Shown piece by piece: positions 6,918-11,973 of a stretch of DNA of 11,973 nucleotides (position 1 is the first letter of the stretch; each line of letters starts with the position of its first letter). This DNA comes from Lachnospiraceae bacterium (GTDB lineage Bacteria > Bacillota > Clostridia > Lachnospirales > Lachnospiraceae), in assembly GCA_009787745.1 (NCBI GenBank), contig WQST01000055.1:1-11973 (forward strand), given 5' to 3'. Both the position numbers and the translations under genes were made by a program. The notes beneath the pieces are model-generated. The model was given only the letters and a program-made list of their open reading frames with translations, was not told the origin of the DNA and did not search any database.

Positions 6918-7148
6918 ATGAAAACCGTACAAATTTCGTTAAATTCCATTGATAAGGTTAAGTCTTTTGTAAATGATATTACTAAATTTGATTATGACTT
7001 TGATCTGGTTTCAGGCAGATACGTAATTGATGCTAAATCAATTATGGGAATCTTTAGCTTGGACCTTTCAAAGCCGATTGATTTAAATATTCATGCTGAG
7101 GATGGAGCCGAAGATGTTTTAGAGACATTAAAAGCTTACATGCTGTAA
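6918..7148 (+). CDS. HPr-like protein without the phosphocarrier histidine
   Basis: This 76-residue protein is close to HPr in size (about 85-88 residues) and keeps the HPr serine-site segment: DAKSIMGIFSLDLSKP at 38-53, where Ser41 aligns with the regulatory Ser46 of HPr. The active-site loop, normally GIHARPA around His15, is missing: the region reads SLNSIDKVKSFV, with no histidine and no arginine. It therefore cannot accept phosphate from Enzyme I in the normal way. Such degenerate HPr-like proteins are seen in Clostridia, but I know of no assigned function. HPr kinase might still recognise the serine site, which is inference. It is one of two plus-strand genes, with its own strong promoter and a terminator, and is transcribed towards the end of thiI. 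Confidence 0.8.
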   Translation: MKTVQISLNSIDKVKSFVNDITKFDYDFDLVSGRYVIDAKSIMGIFSLDLSKPIDLNIHAEDGAEDVLETLKAYML

Positions 7149-7174
7149 TCTATTCTAAACATAACCGACAGCTT

Positions 7175-7203
7175 GGCGCATCTCCGAAAGGGATGCGCCT
7201 TTT
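7175..7203 (+). terminator. rho-independent terminator of the HPr-like gene
   Basis: GGCGCATC (7175-7182) pairs with GATGCGCC (7192-7199). After one bulged T, an inner CC/GG pair closes a GAAA tetraloop, and TTTT follows at 7200-7203. It begins 26 bases after the stop codon. On the minus strand the same hairpin lies just past the thiI stop but is not followed by a T run, so it is at best a weak terminator for thiI. Confidence 0.85.
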
Positions 7204-7209
7204 GATTGG

Positions 7210-8406
7210 CTATTGCTGCACAAGCAAAACTTCCTTTGTTTCTATCGCGGCTTCGACCAGTTCATCAATTTTTTCCGTTAGGTTTTTTTCATGCTTATTG
7301 ATCATTTTAATATTCGGTTTCGTTACGGGATGCTTGGCGACGAAAATCGTACAGCAATCTTCAAAAGGTTGAATTGATGTTTCGTATGTACCGATTCTCT
7401 CCGCTAAATTGATAATCTCGATTTTATCAAATCCGATCAACGGGCGATAAACCGGCAAACGGCAAACCTCATTGGTAGCCGCGAGTGATTTGAGGGTTTG
7501 GGAAGCAACTTGTCCGATACTTTCACCTGTGATAAGACCTAGACATTCCGTCTCCTGCGCAATTTGCTCGGCAATCCGCATCATATACCGGCGCATGATA
7601 ATCGTTAATTCCTCATGCGGGCATTTATCGTAAATATATAGTTGGATATCCGTGAAATTAATGATATGCAAATTAATGGGTCCGCTGAAACGGGAAACAA
7701 TCCGCGCTAAATCGATTACTTTCTGCTTCGCACGGTCGCTTGTGTAGGGCGGGGCATGGAAATAGACCGCGTCCAGCTTGACACCTCTCTTGGCAATCAT
7801 GTATCCGGCGACGGGTGAGTCGATACCGCCGGATAAAAGGAGCATTGCTTTTCCGTTAGTACCGACGGGCATTCCTCCTTGACCGGGTATTATTTCTGAA
7901 TAAATATTTATTTTTTCCCGAATCTCGACATGAAGCATTAATTCGGGATGATGGACATCGACACGCATCGCGGGAAAAGCGTCCAGAATAACGCCGCCCA
8001 ATCGGGCGTTTAGTTCCATCGAATCGAAAGGATAATCTTTTCGGCTTCGTCTGGCGGCAATTTTAAAAGTTATGTTTTTCTGTCCATGCACATCTTCGAC
8101 ATATTGAACCAAAAATTCAGCAAGCCGGTCAAAACCTTCATCTTCCATCGCCACCATCGGACAGATTCCGGAAATTCCGAATACTGATTTTAACGCATAA
8201 ACCGTATCGGCAAAATCGAAATCGGACTGAGCATTGACATAAATCCGCCCGCTTGTACGAGTAACCGCAAAATCTCCGTTTACTTTTTTCAGTGAATATT
8301 TGATCTGTCTGACTAATGCATCTTCGAAAAGATACCGATTTTTACCTTTAACGCCAATTTCGGCATATTTTATCAAAAACGATCTGTAATAATTGCTATG
8401 TTGCAT
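7210..8406 (-). CDS. thiI: tRNA 4-thiouridine synthetase ThiI
   Basis: This 398-residue protein makes 4-thiouridine at position 8 of tRNA, adenylating the base and receiving sulfur from a cysteine desulfurase; family members may also serve thiazole synthesis. The N-terminal ferredoxin-like/THUMP region covers roughly residues 1-170 (RSFLIKYAEIGVKGKNR at the start). The PP-loop is LLSGGIDSPVAGYMIAKRG at 190-208. GESIGQVASQT at 294-304 and FEDCCTIFVAKHP at 348-360 are also typical. There is no C-terminal rhodanese domain, unlike E. coli ThiI but like the B. subtilis protein. In that short type sulfur comes directly from a dedicated NifS-like partner, which fits the desulfurase gene 25 bases upstream. 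ATG 8406 follows an AAGG site five bases away. Confidence 0.96.
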   Translation of the reverse strand: MQHSNYYRSFLIKYAEIGVKGKNRYLFEDALVRQIKYSLKKVNGDFAVTRTSGRIYVNAQSDFDFADTVYALKSVFGISGICPMVAMEDEGFDRLAEFLVQYVEDVHGQKNITFKIAARRSRKDYPFDSMELNARLGGVILDAFPAMRVDVHHPELMLHVEIREKINIYSEIIPGQGGMPVGTNGKAMLLLSGGIDSPVAGYMIAKRGVKLDAVYFHAPPYTSDRAKQKVIDLARIVSRFSGPINLHIINFTDIQLYIYDKCPHEELTIIMRRYMMRIAEQIAQETECLGLITGESIGQVASQTLKSLAATNEVCRLPVYRPLIGFDKIEIINLAERIGTYETSIQPFEDCCTIFVAKHPVTKPNIKMINKHEKNLTEKIDELVEAAIETKEVLLVQQ

Positions 8407-8431
8407 TTCAACCTTTCCAAGCAGGTATCCG

Positions 8432-9589
8432 CTATTTCTTCACATACTTCCGTAACATAGGAATTATATCATATAATTTCTGCAATGTGAAATTTAATTC
8501 TGCCGATGATGTGTAATTGGAAAAACTGAACCTGATCGTACCGCTCATCATATCCTTTGAAAGCCCGATTGCTTTGAGGGTTGCGGATTGATAGTTTATT
8601 TTGTGGGCGGCGCAGGCACTGCCTGCCGATACATAAATTTCATTATCTTCTAAAGCATGAAGCAAAACTTCGCTCTTAATCCCGATAAATGTCGCATTCA
8701 CGATATGCGGTGCGCCATGAACCCCGCCGGGGCTGTTAACGGTCACATCAGGAATCTCGCGGAGCCCTTCGATGAAATATTGTCTTAATTCATGCATCTT
8801 TGCAACATCATCTTCCAAGCTTGGCATAATTATTTCAATCGCCTTAGCCATCCCTGCAATCCCCGGGACATTGAGTGTCCCTGAGCGAATCCCGCGCTGT
8901 TGTTTACCGCCGAAGCTTATGGGGTTCATCTTTATTTTTTCATTGACATATAAAAAGCCGACCCCTTTCGGGCCGTGTATTTTGTGTCCGCTGACAGATA
9001 AAAGGTCAATCATCATTCGTTTAGGATAAATCGGGCATTTACTGAAACCCTGTACCGCATCGACATGAAATATGATTTGCGGATTAATTCCCTTTATCAG
9101 CTCCCCTGCCGCGGCGATTGGCTGAACAGAACCGATTTCGTTATTGGTATGCATAATCGAGACCAGAATCGTGTCACGGTTTATCGCTCTTTCTAAGTCA
9201 TGCAGGCAGATAATGCCTTTTTGGTCAACAGGAAGGTATGTGACACGGAAACCTTCTTTTTCCAAATATTTCATCGTTTCTAATACGGCGGAATGCTCGA
9301 TGGCGGTGGTAATCAGATGACGCCCCGCACGGGCATTGGCGGATGCCGTACCGATTAAAGCAAGATTATCAGATTCGGTTCCGCCTGAGGTAAAAATAAT
9401 TTCTTTATCATTTACTTTCAGATTCTCTGTGATTATATCTGTTGCGTAACGCAGATATTTTTCTGCCCGGACCCCTTTTCGATGCATACTTGAGGAATTG
9501 CCATAGTCCTCACACATGATTTGTTTCATTATTTCAGCCACCTCGGGAAAACACTTGGTGGTTGCTGAATTATCCAAATAAACTTCCAT
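8432..9589 (-). CDS. NifS/IscS-family cysteine desulfurase, probable sulfur donor for ThiI
   Basis: This is a 385-residue PLP-dependent enzyme that removes sulfur from cysteine and holds it as a persulfide. Visible residues are YLDNSATT at 4-11, TSGGTESDN at 67-75, EHSAVL with the PLP-stacking histidine H99, HVDAVQ at 175-180, the PLP lysine K203 in SVSGHKIHGPKG, and the catalytic cysteine C326 in SAGSACAAHK. It lies immediately before thiI, as nifZ does in B. subtilis, so a dedicated role in tRNA thiolation is the likely function; a role in Fe-S assembly cannot be excluded. The start is ATG 9589, because GGAG at 9596-9599 lies six bases upstream; an ATG at 9601 contains part of that site. 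A 138-base gap without a convincing promoter or hairpin separates it from rsmE. Confidence 0.94.
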   Translation of the reverse strand: MEVYLDNSATTKCFPEVAEIMKQIMCEDYGNSSSMHRKGVRAEKYLRYATDIITENLKVNDKEIIFTSGGTESDNLALIGTASANARAGRHLITTAIEHSAVLETMKYLEKEGFRVTYLPVDQKGIICLHDLERAINRDTILVSIMHTNNEIGSVQPIAAAGELIKGINPQIIFHVDAVQGFSKCPIYPKRMMIDLLSVSGHKIHGPKGVGFLYVNEKIKMNPISFGGKQQRGIRSGTLNVPGIAGMAKAIEIIMPSLEDDVAKMHELRQYFIEGLREIPDVTVNSPGGVHGAPHIVNATFIGIKSEVLLHALEDNEIYVSAGSACAAHKINYQSATLKAIGLSKDMMSGTIRFSFSNYTSSAELNFTLQKLYDIIPMLRKYVKK

Positions 9590-9595
9590 TTTAAT

Positions 9596-9599
9596 CTCC
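9596..9599 (-). promoter_or_regulatory. ribosome binding site of the cysteine desulfurase gene
   Basis: GGAG on the minus strand, six bases before ATG 9589, overlaps the alternative ATG at 9601 and so decides the start at MEVYLDNSATT. Confidence 0.75.
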
Positions 9600-9727
9600 A
9601 TGCAAACCGCTTAAATAAATATGCGTTATATTGTGAAATCATTGATTAAGAATATGTCGTTTTCCTTCGTTTACACTCAGGAAGACATAGCCGTAAATGA
9701 CATAGGTTACTATATATTATTGTATGC

Positions 9728-10468
9728 CTATTCTTCTAATTGGTACATAATCCAACTTAATATGACAAAGCCTGCCGTTTCCGTCCGAAGGATTCTCTTA
9801 CCCATTGTAATCGGTGAAATGCCGGCAGTTTTCGCAAGCTCAATTTCCTGATTGGTGAATCCGCCTTCCGAGCCAATAAAAACAGCAACCGACTGAGCGG
9901 TTTTTAGATTACTGAAAATTGTTTTGGTTTTATTCATATCCTCAGCCATTTCATAGGGGATGATTTTGATATCTTTATCCGCGGCATATTTTACGGCTTC
10001 TTTAAAACTCATAATATCACTGATGCGGGGAATGACTTGACGCTTACACTGTTTCGCCGATGCTTCGCTGATGCCTTGCCAACGCTTTATTTTCGCCTGT
10101 GCTTTTTTTTCATCCAAACGGATAACCGAGCGGTCGCTAAAAATCGGAATGATTTCATAGATGCCTAATTCAACTGCTTTTTGGATAATCAGTTCCATTT
10201 TATCCGCTTTGGGAAGAGCCTGAAAAAGATAAACACGAGCAGGCAGTTCGTGGTTTGATTTCTGAATGTAGATTAGATCGCAGATAATGTGCCGGTCGGT
10301 AATTTCGGTAATAATTCCATGGTATTCAACGGGTTTTTCGCCGTCACTAAAGGAAATTTCATCACTGACTTTCATCCGCAGAACACTTTTGATATGCCGG
10401 ACATCGTTACCGAGGACGGTGATTTTTTTTTCGTTTATTTGGTCGGAATTTATAAAGAAATGATGCAT
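9728..10468 (-). CDS. rsmE: 16S rRNA (uracil(1498)-N3)-methyltransferase RsmE
   Basis: This 246-residue SPOUT-class methyltransferase modifies U1498 of 16S rRNA in the 30S subunit. The N-terminal PUA-like part shows HIKSVLRMKVSDE at 25-37. The catalytic part shows LFQALPKADKMELIIQKAVE at 81-100 followed by LGIYEIIP, then ISEASAKQCKR at 133-143, FIGSEGGF at 197-204 and MGKRILRTETA at 222-232, the knotted SAM-binding region. Its ATG lies one base after the prmA stop (TAG, T, ATG), so the two are coupled. AAAGG inside the end of prmA is its ribosome binding site. The prmA-rsmE pair is widespread in Bacillota (yqeT-yqeU in B. subtilis). Confidence 0.96.
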   Translation of the reverse strand: MHHFFINSDQINEKKITVLGNDVRHIKSVLRMKVSDEISFSDGEKPVEYHGIITEITDRHIICDLIYIQKSNHELPARVYLFQALPKADKMELIIQKAVELGIYEIIPIFSDRSVIRLDEKKAQAKIKRWQGISEASAKQCKRQVIPRISDIMSFKEAVKYAADKDIKIIPYEMAEDMNKTKTIFSNLKTAQSVAVFIGSEGGFTNQEIELAKTAGISPITMGKRILRTETAGFVILSWIMYQLEE

Positions 10469-10469
10469 A

Positions 10470-11477
10470 CTAAACCTTTCTCCCTGTTACATTAACCCAC
10501 TCGCCTTGATATGTTGTATCAATGATTTCCATTCCTGCTGATTGCATTGCATCTATGACTTTTAGTGCTTTGGGCGGCGGGGCAGTTACATCGCCGATGA
10601 TGCCTGAGGTGATTAAAACGCCCCCCTCTTTTAAAAGGCGGGAAGCGACAGGGATTAGCGGGACGAGAACTTCCGTCAAAATATTCGCTGTTATGACATC
10701 ATATAACCCTTTATTTTTTGCTATTTCAAAGACTTCTTCATCGTTTATGATATTTCCGATGATAACTTCAAACCGTGAAGGAGAAATTTCGTTATTAAGA
10801 CAGTTTTCTTTTACTGCTTCTAATACATTGGAATCTAAATCCGTTCCGAATGCTTTCGCCGCGCCGAACATTAGCGATAAGATAGCAAGTATCCCGCTTC
10901 CGCATCCGATATCCAGCAGGAAGTCGGCTTGCTTAAGATGTTTTTTTAACTGGCGGATACATAACTGTGTTGTTTCGTGCATTCCTGTGCCAAAAGTAAG
11001 GCCCGGGTCAATGCGAAATATATGTTGATAAGAATCGCGGTCGGCGACATCCTCCCATGACGGGACTATCAGGATATCATCAATGGTAAATTGATGAAAA
11101 TATTGCTTCCAGTTATTAATCCAGTCAAGATCCGCCGTTTCGGAAACGAGGATACTTCCTTCGCCGATATCCAGAAATTCCTTTAATTCATTTAATTCGT
11201 CAGTAATTTTCGTGATAAGTAAGTCGGGACTCATCGGCTCATCGAAAATTATGACAGACCCGTCATTTTCGAGCGGAACAAAGAAGTTAAGGGTAGCGAT
11301 TCCGTCGTCGTCAGAAAACTCAGGCATAACATCGATGAACATCTGCTCTTTATCAAGCGGAGAAAGCGGTTGATTATCTTCAATCTCAGCGCCCTCTAAA
11401 CCAATATCATATAAACTGCTGATGATTATATCTTCCGCTTCGGTCGTTGTTTTGATTGCTATTTTCAGCCATTTCAT
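10470..11477 (-). CDS. prmA: ribosomal protein L11 methyltransferase PrmA
   Basis: This 335-residue enzyme methylates ribosomal protein L11. The N-terminal substrate-recognition domain covers about residues 1-100 (MKWLKIAIKTTTEAEDIIIS). Then come DLDWINNWKQYF (117-128), DPGLTFGTGMHETT (157-170), SAM motif I LLDIGCGSGILAI (187-199), the acidic residue in GTDLD, and TANIL at 263-267 in place of the NPPY motif of other methyltransferases. It ends WVNVTGRKV. It is longer than E. coli PrmA (about 293 residues), mainly through insertions in the N-terminal half, which is common in Clostridia. It opens the minus-strand block behind an AT-rich divergent promoter region. GGGAAG lies about six bases before ATG 11477. 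Confidence 0.95.
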   Translation of the reverse strand: MKWLKIAIKTTTEAEDIIISSLYDIGLEGAEIEDNQPLSPLDKEQMFIDVMPEFSDDDGIATLNFFVPLENDGSVIIFDEPMSPDLLITKITDELNELKEFLDIGEGSILVSETADLDWINNWKQYFHQFTIDDILIVPSWEDVADRDSYQHIFRIDPGLTFGTGMHETTQLCIRQLKKHLKQADFLLDIGCGSGILAILSLMFGAAKAFGTDLDSNVLEAVKENCLNNEISPSRFEVIIGNIINDEEVFEIAKNKGLYDVITANILTEVLVPLIPVASRLLKEGGVLITSGIIGDVTAPPPKALKVIDAMQSAGMEIIDTTYQGEWVNVTGRKV

Positions 11478-11544
11478 TTTTTGCTTCCCTTTACTCCATC
11501 CATTTGACCCGATTATTCAAATTATTACGAAATTATTAAAATTA

Positions 11545-11573
11545 ATAATATCATAATAATATAATAATTGCAA
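11545..11573 (-). promoter_or_regulatory. candidate sigma-A promoter of prmA
   Basis: On the minus strand, TTGCAA (11568-11573) and TATTAT (11545-11550) are 17 bases apart. The -10 lies about 68 bases upstream of the prmA ATG. TTGCAA reads the same on both strands and is also the -35 of the opposing promoter. The surroundings are extremely AT-rich, so chance matches are likely. Confidence 0.4.
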
Positions 11574-11596
11574 AATTATTAACAATAATATATAAT
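11568..11596 (+). promoter_or_regulatory. sigma-A promoter of the DUF3048-like lipoprotein gene
   Basis: TTGCAA (11568-11573), a 17-base spacer and a perfect TATAAT (11591-11596) point to the plus-strand lipoprotein gene, whose ATG is 75 bases downstream of the -10. The leader of roughly 70 bases ends in an AGGAG ribosome binding site at 11657-11661. Confidence 0.6.
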
Positions 11597-11609
11597 TACA
11601 TTTATGTAA
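11596..11609. repeat. 14-base inverted repeat at the expected transcription start (possible operator)
   Basis: TTACAT (11596-11601) and ATGTAA (11604-11609) form a perfect inverted repeat with a two-base centre, directly after the -10 box TATAAT. The expected start point of the lipoprotein transcript falls inside it. This placement is typical of repressor operators, but no regulator can be named and the AT-rich context weakens the case. Confidence 0.4.
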
Positions 11610-11671
11610 AAGTTACCTTTCGCATATTTATACGATAAAAGCGCATTTTAAAGCTTAGGAGTTTATATTTT

Positions 11672-11973
11672 ATGAAGATACAAAAGAATAAGCACTGTTT
11701 ATTATTCTTAATATTGATATTCAGTTTATCATTATTTTTAAGCGGTTGCGGCGATGATATTAAGCCCCTGCCTGATATTGTCGGTGAGTCCGTAACGGAT
11801 TCATCCTCGAATGAGCAGGGCGGTGTAAGCATTCCTGATAACTCGGAATTTTCAAATGAAAATCTGCAAAACGGGATTCCAATTATCGGCGTCCGTGAAG
11901 TTAAGGACGGAATGTTTCAAAGCTATCTCACAGGCGAATGGAAAAGTGCAGATGTTTCGACTAGGCGCCCGTT
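11672..11973 (+). CDS. DUF3048/YerB-like lipoprotein (5' part; cut by window)
   Basis: One hundred codons are visible, open to the right edge. A lipoprotein signal peptide is clear: a basic start (MKIQKNKH), a hydrophobic core LLFLILIFSLSLFL, and the lipobox LSGC, with Cys26 as the lipidated residue. A low-complexity, Ser/Asn/Glu-rich linker (about 35-70) follows. The last visible part, SYLTGEWKSADVSTRRP, resembles the opening of the DUF3048 domain, where LTG is followed by RRP and then an AVM stretch that would lie past the edge. DUF3048 proteins such as YerB are exported proteins of unknown function. The family call depends on about 20 residues and is therefore tentative; the lipoprotein call is firm. 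It is divergent from prmA. AGGAG lies ten bases before the ATG. Confidence 0.7.
   Translation, partial: MKIQKNKHCLLFLILIFSLSLFLSGCGDDIKPLPDIVGESVTDSSSNEQGGVSIPDNSEFSNENLQNGIPIIGVREVKDGMFQSYLTGEWKSADVSTRRP

Noticed and set aside
7175..7203. Hairpin as a bidirectional terminator also ending thiI
   Set aside because: On the minus strand the hairpin is followed by AAGCTG and not by a T run, so strong termination in that direction is not supported.
9590..9727. Promoter for the desulfurase-thiI pair
   Set aside because: TATAAC occurs on the minus strand, but no acceptable -35 lies 16-18 bases upstream, so I did not call one; read-through from rsmE is equally likely.
9621..9851. 76-codon plus-strand open frame partly in the rsmE-desulfurase gap
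   Set aside because: Its second half is antisense to the conserved C-terminus of rsmE, and it has no ribosome binding site. The gap itself (9590-9727) shows only a short direct repeat GACATAG and no convincing hairpin or promoter.
10522..11028. 168-codon plus-strand open frame
   Set aside because: It lies wholly antisense to prmA, whose motifs are unmistakable. The translation has no recognisable domain and there is no promoter or good ribosome binding site for it.
11512..11600. AT-rich stretch with repeated ATTATTA/ATAATA words as a replication origin or attachment site
   Set aside because: There are no DnaA boxes, no duplicated ends and no integrase nearby. Divergent promoters explain the composition.
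11602..11832. 76-codon minus-strand open frame
   Set aside because: It overlaps the signal peptide region of the lipoprotein gene on the other strand and runs into the promoter; the lipoprotein reading is far better supported.

Overview
The window looks like ordinary chromosomal core DNA from a low-to-moderate G+C Gram-positive bacterium of the Bacillota, most likely a member of Clostridia (Lachnospirales-like). Three things point there: strong GGAGG-type ribosome binding sites, an IreB/RuvX/DUF1292 string followed by RNase J, and gene order partly shared with Bacillus subtilis (yrzL-yrrK-yrzB-yrrL-yrrM-yrrO, and yqeT-yqeU-yqeV). Thirteen of the fifteen genes lie on the minus strand, so for them transcription runs from high to low coordinates. 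Several starts were moved inward from the longest open frame to the codon that has a ribosome binding site.

Layout in the direction of minus-strand transcription. Block A (about 11.5 to 7.2 kb) holds prmA, rsmE, a NifS-type cysteine desulfurase and thiI. Block B (6.82 to 5.49 kb) is mtaB alone, behind its own divergent promoter region. Block C (5.38 kb to the left edge) is a tight string: ireB, ruvX, a DUF1292 gene, rnjA (RNase J), a ylbF-family gene, a short MltG-like membrane protein without a catalytic domain, trmR, and a U32-family trhP-like gene cut by the window edge. Two genes are on the plus strand. One is a 76-residue HPr-like protein without the phosphocarrier histidine, placed between mtaB and thiI with its own promoter and terminator. 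The other is the start of a DUF3048/YerB-like lipoprotein at the right edge.

Functionally this is an RNA-maturation and translation-quality neighbourhood. Its products should modify tRNA at positions 8 (ThiI with the cysteine desulfurase), 34 (TrhP and TrmR) and 37 (MtaB), 16S rRNA (RsmE) and ribosomal protein L11 (PrmA), and should process or degrade RNA (RNase J, RuvX/YqgF, possibly a YlbF-type accessory factor). IreB and the MltG-like protein are a small cell-envelope theme within block C.

There is no mobile element, CRISPR array, rRNA or tRNA gene, and no stretch over 300 bases without a gene. I see no clear new multi-gene system. The points most worth a second look are the catalytic-domain-less MltG-like protein in the mltG position, the HPr-like protein without its histidine, the RNase J/YlbF pairing, and the divergent promoter region near 11.57 kb built around one palindromic -35 hexamer.
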